Origin: Cristatella mucedo
Lineage: Eukaryota > Bryozoa > Phylactolaemata > Cristatellidae
NCBI GenBank assembly: GCA_009760855.2
Contig: WPIO01000004.1
Coordinates: forward strand, 11,916,501 to 11,980,500
Direction of reading: 5' to 3'
DNA: 64,000 nucleotides
A program made the position numbers and the translations under genes. The notes under the pieces are model-generated. The model ran no database searches. It was not told the origin of the DNA and saw nothing but the letters and a program-made list of their open reading frames with translations. Every line of letters starts with the position of its first letter. The first letter of the stretch is position 1. Below, one piece after another: positions 13,093-27,700 of the stretch.

Positions 13093-16000
13093 TCAAATGG
13101 AATTGTCTCCACTGCCTGGCCTGATTCCTTGCACAGATTTGTCGGCTGTCAGAGAATGCAGTGTGCCGCTGCCTTGCTGATCTGCAGTACTGCCACCGGG
13201 CAAGCGTGTAGCACTGCTGTTATCTGCGGCTGGTGGTGCTGCTGCCAAACCGTCTCGAGTACAATGGTTTTGGAGTTGACCACCGACTGAAGGGGTTCCT
13301 GCTGAATGGCAGACATAACACACACACACACACACAATCAGCATGAATCCTATTGGCATATGCGGTTGCCCCCGAAAGCCGTTCTGCAACGATCTTCTTA
13401 CCGGCAAAGATGAGAGGCTGTACGTCCAGGGCTAAACGAGATAGAACCAGCACATTGCCATCACCACCACCGACCCGGTAGAGCACCCCTCCGATGCATA
13501 GCAGCTGATCTGTTCCATAACTCTGGTTGGAAAAACTGAAAAACATGCATCGGTACATCAAGGGAGAAAGAGGGATAAAAAGCAAAACAAATTCGGGCAA
13601 GATTTCTCTGCTTAGCACTTAAATTTGCTCAACGAGATAGGAGAACTCAATTTTACAATGTGCTGGCACAGAGCCCATATAAAGGAAAAGCTAACGGCTC
13701 ACGTCAGTCCATGTGGCTATGGGCTGCCAACCCATCAACGGCATCAGAAAATCTAAGCTCTTGTGCTCACACTACAGACCCTCCTCATCAGCAGAGAGTT
13801 TGGTCTAGACCTTGTCTTAAGAAGACAGCAAATTTTAAAGAGGTACCACATTACATGCCATCAAACACCTGGCAGTAGCAAGGAATCTCAAAATATTTTC
13901 AGTTTTCTAATTACGTCCAGGCCAGCCATTGAATAGCAGTGCTATCCTGCTGCCAACCCTAGCCCCTGACAATTAGAGGAGTAACTCGGTGGAGCAAGAT
14001 TAGCACAAGTCTGATTGTTTGCTTTGGGAGATTCCTGTGGAAAATAGTTTGAGTAGTCCAGCCAGCCAGTCGTTGTGGCATTTACCATTCAGAAACCATT
14101 CTAACGTGAAATCCTAAATCTAAAGAGTGAATTTTCCTTTTTCTCGTTCCGCACACTTAACACTGGGGCAGCTGGCTTTGGTGCTGAGTAGCATTCAGTA
14201 ACGGCAGCTGTGACACCTAGGGTTGAGAATGCAGGCAAGCTGCACTAGTAATCCTAACGAGACATAGCAGAAGACAGTTCTCACTCACTTGCACAACGAC
14301 CTACCTCGGCATATTAGGCTCCCAGCTGGATACACCGGTCATGTTTGTACAAGCCATTGCAGACCCAGATGCTTCAACAGCACTGACGTGGCTTAGAACA
14401 GGTGAGTCGTGAGCATTAGCTCTGATCGTGCTCATAGAAGAGCCAGCTGTGGCTTCAGGAGCAACTCTGCCAGATCCTCGCATTCCACTCGATGAGAAGG
14501 AGAGCTCTTTAGCTCTACAATAGCATGGATAATGCTGCTGCACTTGGCAGAATGATCTGTTTGCTGCTGTTGGTACCACGGAGCAGCAGCACCAGTCCCA
14601 GCAGCAGCTTCGGCAGTTCCTGCAGCATCTGCAGCTATAGCAGTCCCAGCAGCAGTTGAAGCAGTCCCAGCAGCAGTTGCAGCTGTAGCAGTCCTAGCAG
14701 CTGATGCAGCAGACATTCCAGCGGTAGCTGCAGTGATAAAAGTCCCAACAGCAGCTGCAGCAGTGCCATGCTGGTTTGGCCCAGTGGTAAGGTGCTCGCC
14801 TTTATTAACCAAGTTAAAGGTGAATGCATTTTATAAGCGAGGTCGTGCGTTCTAGCCTATGCGAAGCACCTGGATAGAGATTAGATTCTCCTATGGTACT
14901 ATACAAGTGAATTATTTATTTCAGCAACAGCTGCAGCAGTCGTAGATCCAGCAGCAGATGCAGCAGTAGGAGTCCCAGCAGCCGTAGCAGACCCAGAAAA
15001 AGCAGCAGCAGCAGAAGTAGCAGTAGCAGTGTCCCAAGTGTCTGTCCGACCAGAAAGGACAAAGAAGCACCAGTAGCAGCTGCAGTACCTTTAGCCACTG
15101 CACAAGCTACTGCAGCTGCTGCACCTATGGCAGCAGTAACTCCTGCACCGGAAGCAGCAAAGCAGCAGCACCTATAGCACCGATAGCACCGATAGACGGT
15201 ATGCTACGCAAAAACCTCAGCACCTGAGCTCCTGCAATCGGACTAGGTCAGATCTTTCTCGCTGACACTTCTGCTGTAGCTCTTTGATGTCACGCTCCAG
15301 CAGCAGCCGCTGACGGCTGACTTCAATTAGTTCCTGCTCAGTCACTTCTGCCAAGTGCCTGTCTAACCTATCAAGAACAATCAAATTAGCCATGCAACGA
15401 AATCACGGGATAATTAAATTTAGCTCAAAATCTTGTTTGGTACTAGGGCCATGAAAAAGATTGTGCATGAATGCGCACTAGTGTGACATGCTCCATATGC
15501 TCAAGCTTTTATTGCGGCAATCAGCAGTGTAAAAATATTTTGCAATATACGGCATGCATCGAGTTGTCACAAGCTATTTATCTGGTCTCACCTTCCCCTT
15601 ACAGTATAAAAAGAATACACTTTTGATACAAACTATGGTACACCGAGTTTGATATTTCATGATGGATCAGGCTTGATAATTTAGTTACAATTATGTGTTT
15701 ACCGGGAGCAGTGGGCGGGACGAGTTGGTCTGCCTTCGAGATTTGCCCGGCAATTCATTATGCAAACACGAAATGAAAGAATAGCACTGTGTCAGTAAAA
15801 CACGTTTGATCCAAATTTTTCCAACTAGCAACTACCTCACCATCATAAAGAAAGAATTTGACATAATAACTCAAACTAACAGTGAGCAGTCAGTTAATGT
15901 AAGGATTGTACAGGAAGAAGACGATAAAACTAACTTACTAGTTATGGACAAACCCAGTGTGATTCACAAATTGGAAAGGCTGACGGTCAAAATTGGCTCG

Positions 16001-19000
16001 GCCAGCATATCTCCAGTTGAATCAGCTCAAAATCTAGGTGTCATATTCCAAAGCGACCTCTTGTTAGACGACCACATCAGCTCCACAGTCAAATCTGTCT
16101 ATTTTCAGCTTCATAACATTGCTAAAATTCGGGCTTCTTTAGATAAGGATACCACATCTAAGTTGGTCCATGCATTCGTGACATCCCGTCTCGACTTCTG
16201 CAACTCACTGCTCGCTGGCCTACCAGCATGTGCGATCAGGCGATTGCAGCTGGTGCAAAACTCCCCAGCTAGGCTTGTTTGTCGTGAGCATCGCAGTAGC
16301 CACATTACTCCACTTCTCACCGACCTGCACTGGCTACCAGTCAAGCAACGGATTGACTTCAAGGTTTTGTCGCTCACTTTTAGGTCCCTTCATTCTGTAG
16401 CTCCAGCCTATCTCTCAGATATACTCCCCCATCAGGCCAAGCATCGTACCACCTGCTTTTCGGAATCCAACAGTCTATAAATACCCCGTACAAACCTCAA
16501 ATCCTTTGGAGACCATGCATTTAGTTCGTATGCTCCCAAAGCCTGAAACTTCCTCCCGACCTGTGTCAGAACATCCCCTGACTTGACCACATTTAAAAAG
16601 AACTTAAAAATACACCTATTTATGACAGCATTTAGTGGGTCCCCGTGATTCGTCCTTCGTGGGCTTATGCGTGCTGACACTGTGCATGCTGCCATGGACC
16701 ACATTTGCATGCTGACCTTGTGCATGTCACCCCTAACCATGTTATTCATGTTGTTTGTTTTTCAAGCTTGATTTTACTTACAATTCAATTGCATTTCCCT
16801 TTGCAGCAAATGTAAGCGCCTAGAGAGAGATTAAGTTCTCCGAGGGTGCTTCATCAAGTGCATTATTATTATTATTATTAAGAATTGTGGAAAGTCCAGA
16901 GCAAAAACTTTACTGCAATAAGTTTGTTTTGCACCAAAACTTGCAAATTAACTTCGACTATTCTCGTGTCTTTTATATCTGCAAGTGATATATATTAGAC
17001 TGTAGTGGTTTATTCGCTGACTTCAAATGGTCCAGTTTGGCACTTTGAATTGGTCGTAACAAAAAATTTTACAGCTTTCTAAGTCTACATTTCTAATAGG
17101 CTAGCATGCTGACTGCAAATAGGCTACGGCTTCAATTCCCAATTTAAAGATGGACTATACAGACAATCGTTTTTCTTTCCAGCCCTGCACAACATTGCTG
17201 TGTAGTGAGCTGTTATTTATAGAAAATGCTACACAACTTTCAGTTTAGCAACATCTACAATCTTTTTTGTTAGCAGTTATAGTGAGTCACCATTTCTACC
17301 TTTTTTTAGTTCAATTACTTTCTTCCACATCCCTAAATAAAAAATGGTATTGTTCAATTATTTCCCTCGTTCAATGCTACAACATTGGCTGAAGAATGAT
17401 TGAAGAGTATGGCAAGCTACAGATGTAAGCGAATGAGTGATCATCACAACAGCTGGCTTCCGAGATCCCGTTCGCCAAAAGCTCAAAGATTGAGGACTCG
17501 TAGATTTAGATCGTGACACCATTTAACAGACCTGGCCAGTGCAGCTATCGGGGGTAACAGGCAGAAAGCAAGCAACAAAGATACCTCTCAGCAGTTCACT
17601 AAACACAATGATAAACTGAAGTTTCAAGCATGGAGACCGAAAAGAACTGCTTGGAAATAACAGCGATGTCCTTTCTGACAGGACACGCCAACCAGTTAGT
17701 TGAAACTAGGCAAGTGCTAGCATGTGGCACAAGTCGTACAAACACCTCAGAGTCTCCTTGTCGGCAGTGAGTTTGGTCTGGGCTTCCTTTAGTCGCCGTG
17801 TGTCGGATGCAATGAGCTGCAGTTGATGCAATATTTGACCATTTATTGCAGAACGATTTACAGACCGCCCATTATGCTGATACACATTGCCTGGCAAAGA
17901 TTTCCTTGCCACTGTGACAGCTGTAGCCTACAAACAAGAAGTGACTGCCATGAGTGCTATGATTGCATGCTCATAGTTACCTCGTGAAAATGGGTCAAGC
18001 ACAAGAAAAAGCCAAATAATCTGCCAGTTATTCCAGAATAGTTTCTATCATTTTTTTAATTTGAAGCAAGACACTGTAAAGATATAAATGTGGTCATTCA
18101 CCAAGGTCACAGGGAGGAGATAATAGTGGGATGCAGCTGAAGTCTACCAGGATCTAGTGGATGAGGTGGGTCAACCTGCCCTATTTAACATTCTCGAAAA
18201 CATGCACTTTAACCTTCCCACTATAGAAGCCAGGTAGCTACTCTTATTATGACTATGCACATTGTGTGACCGTGTGCAGATGGCCTACAGTTTACTACTG
18301 ACCATAGAGTAGCTAGGACTACAAATATAAGCTTGAAAAAGCATTCAAAAGATCAGAACTTATTGTCAAATCGGTAACGAAAAAGGCCAGTGCTAGGCAC
18401 ACCAACCAGCCCTACACAGTGCCAGATTAAGCCTCTATGAGAATAGTTATGTCGATCCTCAGCCATCTCCTTAACCACTCACATGTAGCAGATCACCAAG
18501 CGATCGTTGCTATTATAAAGCAGATCGTTTAGTAGCATCTAGGCAGCAAGGCAGATTAGATTTGATGGTCAATTGTCAGTGTAACATGCCGACTGAACGC
18601 CTCAACAACGACTCCTTACTTTAATTCTGCCTAAGTCCAGGCAGTGGCGTATGGTGCTTCCATATCACGACCCAGGTCACGGTTTCGAAACATGCAGCAG
18701 AAAATCCTTTATTCCCCACTGCAAGTGGGGTGTGTAGCCGCTCAGGCTCTTCTATCACAACATAAATGAGGCTGTTTGATCAGCTAAACTTGTATTTTAC
18801 TTTTAATGTCCACCATAAAGACTGCCACTAGCAACCTCCTCTCGAAGTATATCCCAAGTCTAAGAAAACTACTAGCCTTTTAGATCCCAGACCTACTGTT
18901 CTCCTTATGACATGCCTAGATTTACTGCTGCCTTGCATAGTTAGCATAATGAATATGACCTAAGCCTCAGATCGTGCCCAATTTCAGGAGCCACACTTCA

Positions 19001-22000
19001 CTTACTGCCTATTGCAGGGCTTCGGCTTGTATGCTGCCTAACTGAGAATAATCACATAGACGGCTCGAAGTCGTTATAATTCAGGAGCTGCAAGTGATGA
19101 ATATCGACAGTCCTAATCTGGCTTATATAATGATCTATCCCCCTTCAGAAAAAATCAAGTTAGGACTGCTCGAGGTCGGATTCAGGAGCCGCAAGTGATG
19201 AATATCTCAACAGTCCTAATCTGGCTTATATAACGACCTCCCTTCACTAAAATCAAGTTAGGCCACACGAAAGCCTGATTCCTTTAGTAGACAGTTAGAT
19301 AAGCTCTAGGCACTGAGCCTGGCGGCAGTTGCACATGAAGCTCTACCCTGCTCGGCAGTTCACTGGTGCTGCTTTTGAATTCTTCAAAGAGACTGTTATT
19401 GCACCACTCATAACGAAGTCAATAGCAAACCGAGAGAACATTAGCAATGTCCACTAAGTTTCTGGCTTTGTATTTCTATCAACGACATTTGAAACAAATA
19501 CAGGCAGATAAGCTGAATGATAATATCAAAAGTTCAAGCCTAGCAAGTAAGTTCCTGAAAGGTTGTGCAGCAAATCATTTAAGAGTCAGAACTGCAGAGT
19601 TACACAGGTCACAATGGGATGCCACAGATGCATGGACCAGCTTGGATGTGGTTTGTCTGTTTAAGAAGGTCCAAATGTGTGCAATATTCCACAGCTGGAA
19701 GTAGGCTGACTCTCTGTACAGCCGACGTGGTGATCTTATAAGAGGTCTCTTTGGAACGGAACATCCAGCTCTCTTACTGATGCTACAGGGGACATGCTGG
19801 CCAAGCCAATTGCGAAGGATAGGTTATCCCATGCTGAGTAACATCAGGTTTAAAAGCTACCCAAATCCCAGTAAAACTAACTGAGAGATTCTATAAGTGT
19901 CAGCAGTCGTAAAAAGGTCGGTACAGTCGCTCCGGGTCGTGAAGCTGCACTTGCTCCTCATCAAGCAGCCTATCGACTTCCAGGTTCAGTCACTCACTTG
20001 TAGTCTCCTTATTTTTTCTTTCAGCCTACCTATCCAAACTACTTACATATCAGTCTAGGAATCGTATCAGTTGCTCTTCTGACTGAATTCTCTTAGCTGT
20101 TCCTCAAACCAACATCAAGTCAAGTGCAATATTATTATAAGTCCTGTGGAGATCCTAACTTTAGTTCAAGTGCTTATAGAGCCTGGAACTCACTCCTGAC
20201 TGACGTAACCGACATCTCCTGACTTGACAACACATAAAAAGAAGCAGAAAACCCACAGCGTTCGCTGGGCCCATGTATATTGTCCCTTGTGTGTTTATGC
20301 CTGCTGATACCCCGAATGTCACCATTAACTAATTTGACACACCAGCTTTGTAGAATATGTAAAAAGACTGAAGAGATTATGCTCTCTTCCAGCGCTATGC
20401 AGATATCTTATAATTATTATTAGCATATTTTTCTGCAATGAATCCTTCCCTCTTGCCGATATCATCGCCAAGCTCAATCTAGGCTATCATTTCACTTACA
20501 TTTGCTGCAAACTGCATAAAGCATACAGGAGCACAAGCACTGCAGCAGGATGATTACCGTTGGTGATGGCATGTGCGCATCTGCCGAGATATCTTTGACT
20601 GACATCCTTTCTTTCCCTGTGCCTGTGAATATGCAGCAAGAAAGGCTTCCACAAAATAATTGGCCTGACATTAAATCATGTATACTTCTTTCGACACAAA
20701 TTCGTTATGCAGAAATATGTTGAGTGCTGCAGTGAGTCATTTCTCACTCAAAGCAAGCCAAACGTGTCTAGGCAAGCAAGCAAAGCTATCTTCCAGCAAA
20801 CTGTGGTATACATAGCTAGTTCATGATCTCTGCGGTATGCATGATCTAGTAAACAAGAAAAGTGTTAGTACAATTTTTTTTATTAGTAGACAATCGGGTG
20901 CTTAAGTTTAACTACTTTAGTTTCATCCTATGACCAATAGCAGGGGGCCTCTGTACACCAGGAACAAGTCAGTATCCCTGCACTATAGAATGAAGGTAGA
21001 TACGTTTAAGATACTAGACAAGATAGGGCATATCATGACGTGATAGTAATCAGCAGAGAGTTTACATGGTAAAGAATGTGATTTCCCCAGTGCCAAGAGG
21101 TTAGATTTAGTGAGCCATCACGGCTCACTAGGTAAGGTGGTTGCTTTTCACGACCTCGGTCCCAAGGTCGCAGGTTCAATTCCTGCGGTGGGCGATCCTT
21201 TATCGCCACTGCGAGCGGTAGTGATAGCCGTCAAGAGTCTCCTCCATTTTCAAAAGAGGCTGCTGAATCGGCAATTTTTAGTTTTTAGTTTAAACAGTAG
21301 CTCAGGCATCGCGCCAAAACGTGGCAGGAAGTCGCTTTGTAAAATTAACGAATGCAATTGACAGCCTTTCAATATAAGTCTTTGCAATGCAACAAGCATG
21401 CATCAGACAGCATCGAGCTGTTTTGAATACACGAACTCATTTTTAAGGAAATTAACAGAAGCGAAAACCTAGTCGGGGCTGTGAGCACGAGTATTTTCAC
21501 ATCCAGCAGGCTATGAATATGCCAACTTCAGTTAATTAACTAGGCCAATCCTCATATCAAGTCTCAGCACAAGATATTTCTTGTGCTGCTGTTATGCATT
21601 TTAAAGCTGCTGCAAGCTTCTACGGTTACAAGCATTCCGAAAAAAAACCTTACAGCACCAGAAAGTTGGGAGGACACATGCCCTCTTCAACTGCCGGCTG
21701 CTGCTTAGCAGCATCCACTCAAGTGTACCCACCCAGCATGCCATCGCTAATCCCAGCACGCCCACGCCGGCGGCTGGCTACATGCACTGGATCAGACATA
21801 CTAAACGGGCTAGTGCGAAGCTGGCTGCCCTGATACGGCCAAGTCAGCCACTGCCCTCGTGATTCCGACTTCACTAGGGCAGGAAGACTGGCCAGTAAGG
21901 GAAACTTGGTTGACTGCATTTCTGCAGCCTGACGGGCCGAGCCTGGTTCCTTCAGGTTCTCCGGCACTGACGACGACACTTTTCCTCTGTTCATAGTGGA

Positions 22001-22773
22001 ACTTTTGGAACTTTGCTTGTCTACGCTAGATCCTTCACTGAGCCTAGCAATGGCGAGGGGTAGAGCATTGGTTGCAAACAATCCCAGTATGCCCTAGTTC
22101 AAATTTCGAACCGAAATTCGAGTTCTTCTAACCGCGAGCTGTTTTTCAAAAAATAATATGCAAAAGGTGCTCTGAGCGCAACTCGCTACGAATTGGCTTT
22201 GGCAAGGCCGATCGGTTGAGCAATCGGACATTGTGCTACAATCGGACGTGGCAGTAGAAGCAGTGCACCAGAGCTGATCCGTTCACAGCCGAGTGGTGTT
22301 GCATGATTAGGAACATGCAAGCACTGCCACAGCTTCAGCCCTGGCATCAAATGCAGTATATGTCCAGCACAAGAAGGATCTTACAAGTGTGGTTCTAACG
22401 CTATTTTATAAGAGCCAATCAGGCATGCAGTACCAATCGACGATGCGTAGGACTCACTGAAATGCAGGCACTCTAACTCGTCTGTATGCAGGAGAATTTA
22501 CATATGCATCCATCAGCCCATGTGTGTGCGTGTGTGCGTGTGCCTGCGCGCGAGAGAGAGCATGTATGTGCGAGCCAGAGTGCATGTACCTGTATGTACG
22601 TGTATGCACCTGTGTGGTGTTCGTGAGCATGTGCCAGCATGTGTGTCTGTGCATGTGAATGAAGTGCCCAAGCAATAAACAATAAAGAGTAGGAAGCTCA
22701 GGCACGACTGTGTGCAGCTGAGCAAACACCAGCGCACACAGGCACAGCGACAAAAAGGAGCACACAAGGCCCA

Positions 22774-22815
<42 letters not shown>

Positions 22816-23746
22816 GATGAACACGGCTGCACTCACCCGGCTGCACTCACCCGGAGGTGCCTCCCGGTGGGGCAGCACAGCTGTCGGTCGTCGCTCCTCG
22901 CTGGCAATGCTGCCGCCGGCTGGTGAGTCTGAGTCCTGCACTTCTTTAGCAGGGACGCCCATCGCGCGTCTCGTCTCTGCAGCTGAATGCGGTAAGACTT
23001 CCAGACGACGGCCTCTGAACTGTGTGCCGTTCAGCTCACTTAGGCCCTTGTCAGCTTCCTCAGCCGTTGCCATGGTCACGATGCCGTGAAAGGTCAGGCT
23101 ACGCTCATCTTCCTTCTTCACGACACTAGCACTCATCACCTGAGCATGCAAGCCCCAAAGGCTGTTAGTCCGTTCCACTGACCACGGCCAAAGCTGGGGT
23201 CACATGCGGTGCCACACAAAGGCAAGCACGTTTGTTGGCACCATACTGCACCCTGTGGGGAAATTTACCTTTCCACATTTGCCAAACATGGTCCTCAGGT
23301 CGGCTACCTTTGTAGACATGGACAGACCGCTGACCCACAGGCTCCTATGCTTGGTGCCTGCAAAGATCAATGAGGTGCATGTAAACGGCTCTCGCACGGG
23401 TGCAAGTGCACACATCAGCCGTAGTATTTGAGAGGATGCAGCTTCACCTACGGCAATGCCTACATTTAAGATTAGCCCTGCTTGAAAAATTTAGCCAAAG
23501 GATTCTCAATAACTACCTGGATTGTAACCTAGTATGCATAGCTGCATATACCGGTTGTATTTCTATGCATGTACAGGCACATATTTAATTGTACAAATTG
23601 AAAGTGTATATGCATGTACATTGTGCATTCGTGTATGTGCATGTGTGCGAGTATGTGCGTATTTGTGTGTTCTTGCGTTTGTGTATGCCTATGTATGTCC
23701 GTGTGTGTATGTGTGTGTGTGTGTGGGGGGTGTGTGTGTGTGTCGG

Positions 23747-23787
<41 letters not shown>

Positions 23788-23879
23788 CATGTGTGTGTGT
23801 ATGTGTGCATGTGTGTGTTTGTGTGTGTGGGGGGTGTCCGTGTGCACGTGTGTATGTGTGTGTGGGTGGTGTCCGTGTG

Positions 23880-23955
<76 letters not shown>

Positions 23956-24540
23956 TTGTGTGTCAGTGTGAGTATGTGGATACCTGTTTACCTGCATGTT
24001 CAAGTGTGTATCTGTCTATATGTGTATCCGTGTGAGCAGTGTGTAGGCATGCAGACGTTTGAATGTGTGCTTACCGAGTCTGCATTTTTCAACGTTTCTT
24101 AATATTCTGTCACTATCGTGCCGAGCTGGTTTGGTCCAGCGGTTAAGGTGCTCGTCCTGACCAAGGTCTGGCTGAGGTCGCGGGCTCGAGCCCCTAGGCA
24201 TATGTGAAGCGCCTGAATAGTGATTAAGTTCTCTTAGAGTGCCATACAAATGAATTATATATGTATATATATATATATATATACATTTATTTATTAATTA
24301 TATAGGCTTACCCTTCCCACCAGCGGTAGCCAATGCCTATTTGAAGGTCTCAGATCTAATATTAATCTATCGCTTGCAAGCTGCTCTAACGTAACGATGG
24401 CTAATTGAGCACATGGGGTGAGAGTAACATTTCAATGTACATATTTTCAAGAGATCTTACCTGTGGCAAGTAATGAAACCAAATTATGGGTAAGAATTGC
24501 AAAGTATCTGACTGGTTAGCCACAGCATACAAAAGCCACA

Positions 24541-24635
<95 letters not shown>

Positions 24636-24656
24636 TCCCTCCCTCCCTCCCTCCCT

Positions 24657-24746
<90 letters not shown>

Positions 24747-27700
24747 TTCTCTCTCTCTCTCTCTCTCTGACCCTTTCTCTCAACTTCTTTTATTCTTTCC
24801 TGTGTTCCATAAGTCGCTCTTCCCATCTCTCTTACTCCATTTTTTTCACTCTTGCTCTATCTCCTACCTCTTCTCTCTTCCCCTTTCTCGTGCTTTCTCT
24901 CTCACTGGATTGCACCAAATTGGTCACAATTTTCATAGCCAAACACAGGTATAAAAAGATTTTGATTGCTTCTTTTTGACACGCCTGCTACATGCATGCT
25001 TGTCACTGTCTCAGCACCAGGACCTCAACAAAGCCGTAAAAACTAGGTGGTTAGTGCGCTAAAGAGTCCTCTACAGCATGCCCTGAACCTAGACAGCTTT
25101 CGTTGTGCTCATAACGCAGCCAACAGACTTGATCTCAGACAACGACAGAACGAAATGGCTGGTAAGGACAAGGCCAGGGAAATAGGTAGCATAAAGTAGC
25201 AGCACGTGACGGATGGAAAGAAAGTGTTCGAGTTACAGCCGTGAAGGTATCATTAGTGTTCAATAATGGTGGGCAGGATCTCTGATCTGCTACTCTTACA
25301 GGTAATTACACAAAGGACCAGCAAGGATAATTGCATATCGATTTGACATTGCCAGTAGGTGCACACTTTGGCCAGGTAACAAGTGGTAATTACTGAGCAT
25401 CACAGAACTCGTGCCACATGCTGGCAAGGTCAACCAATGGCTTCCTTACTGGTCCAGCACTCGAACGATTTAGGTACAGCAGGATCAAGCTGGCAGCTGG
25501 TGCATACAGGTCAAATGTGTCTCGGCGACCTCCTTTACACATTCAGATTTCCAAAGACCCAGTAATACATTCGAAACAAGGAGATAAATAAAGTGTACAC
25601 CGAATGCTGGCAGTTCAGAGTGGCAATGAGTTCTCATGTTAGAGCACACGATTTACACAGGCGTAAACCATGTTATAAATTGGGTGCAACACAGTGCTTA
25701 CTTCATCACCTATTTGCTTTACTAAAACCTTTGCCTCTCTTACATCCTAAAATAACAGAGCAGACACGACAGCAGGACAGAATCAAAATAAAACTGCACA
25801 ACCACCGGTTCTGCCAGTTCTGACTTTCTTAGAAGCATTCATTTACTGCCAGGCTCTCAGTAACCGCCCACCAACCACGGCTGTAAGGGTCTAGGTAGCC
25901 TTGCCGACATGGCTAGAATGGGCCACAAAAGTGGTTTACATTAGCAGCAGCAGGTAGCAAAAACCAGGTGAACTAAGGCTACCAACCGGGTTCTTACTGA
26001 TTGTCTCGACACTGACACTTGGCTCAGAGACATGGAACCATGCGTACTGATCAACTCCCAAACCCAGGCACACTCAAACAAGCACACATGCACATGTGTG
26101 AACGTGTGGGCAGGCGCACACATGCGAAGCTGTAGACACCGGCAGACTCTGGTAACAGGCTCTATCCAGTGCCAAAGACGGCTTACCGGCTGCCAGGAGA
26201 CGGTTGACAGGACCACGGTCTGCCCTTGGTGAGCGCAGCTGGCAGCTAAAAACAGTAATCCACAACGAGTCACCATCTGACTAATAGCTTGTCGAGAGTC
26301 GGACATGTCATGCACTATTTGAATTCATTGCAAGCAGGCGCCCTTTAGCAACTGCTGCACGAGCGGCAGCCCGTTGTGGACATTGCATGAGGTTGATCGA
26401 TAAAACAAAAAAGCATGGACAATTAATTATTGCATCCTCCATCCAGATAAGAGAGACAGTCTGAAATGATATTTAGCAGCAGAGCCAAATGATGAGGCCA
26501 CATGATTTGGAAAAATAAACGTCTTATCGCAATCTGCCGACGGTGGCAATTCATAGGCCTGGTCTCCAAAGAGATACACAGGTCTCGGGCAAGACGCCAA
26601 CCTGCCAAACGCTAAAACAAGCGACTAGGGGCCGGATCTTGCTTAGTAGAACTGACTCTCGCCCCTCTGCCTTGGCTGGCTCGCCAAAGGCAATCACTTG
26701 ATTTGCTGCAGTGCTCCCCGGCAGCTCCGACGCGACCACACGTGACACTGGCACAGCAGACTAGGCTTTGGCCATAAGGAGTTGCACACAGCAAGAGTGG
26801 TCGCCCTCTCAGGACGAGCAGCAGCAGAGAAAGCCAGCAGAGAACTGTCTTGCAAATAGCCGTGCGGAAGCTAAAGAGTGTTGCATCCGCGTAGTGAATG
26901 CCCGAGGCCCCTCAAATGGAGCAGCAAGCTGCTGAGCCCAGAGCAGCAGAGTCAGACGCCGGCATCCGTGCAGGTTAGCCGCGGCTCAGCTAGCCTTCGT
27001 CGGTTTGAGACGAAGACGAGATGATTGAAATGATGATGAAGAGAGATGACGAGATTGAGACGTTTGAGACGTCACCCAACCACCGGCACTGAGCAAGCAG
27101 GACAGCAGCTGCGCAGATGCCGTCACCACTGCGACAGCAGCAGCGGTGGCGGGCAGCGGCGGCGGGCGCCGACGACACAGCCGTGCAGTCATGCCGCCCC
27201 GCAGCCGAACCAACGACGGAGAGAACGCTGCATCCTTTGGAAACCCGGAAAGCTCCAAACCTCTCGGCAGCTGACACCGCCGGCTTCCCCTTCTTTTTCC
27301 CTTTGCCCTTCCTCTTGAATGACTTGAGCGCCGATCTGGCTGCCGGCGACCTGCTGAGAACCGGTGCTGGTGGCTGGGGACGCTCGTGCGAGCCTATCGA
27401 AGCCTCCGCTGCGTGGCCAGCACTGCCGGCCCGACATCCTGCTGCAGAGATGATCGTGGCTGGAGCGGCATCCGTCAGCAGCTGCAGCTGCTGATCCGGC
27501 ATCGGAGTCGGCCCGCTGCCACTGCCACCACTCCCGCCGGCCGGACGGCTCGAACCGCTGCCTCGTGCATCCAGATCGTAGTCAAGGTTGTCCTCCAAGA
27601 CGTCCACGTGGACGATGAGCGGCGGGTCTTCGGTCTTGGCAGAGCTCCATCCAGACACCAGGCGGCCACCGTTGATGCGGCTGCTGCCGCTCCTGCTGCT

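Noticed and set aside
21114..21200. Possible tRNA gene
   Set aside because: A and B boxes are present, but the acceptor arms do not pair and the same sequence recurs with a common tail, so it is a SINE.
23529..24102. Several 100-160-codon Cys/Val or His/Thr frames on both strands
   Set aside because: Translations of the (GT)n tract.
24484..24783. Arg/Glu-rich 99-codon frame on the minus strand, at the right place to be a SAFB RE-domain
   Set aside because: It is the (CT)n array read in antisense; the regular dinucleotide pattern explains it fully.
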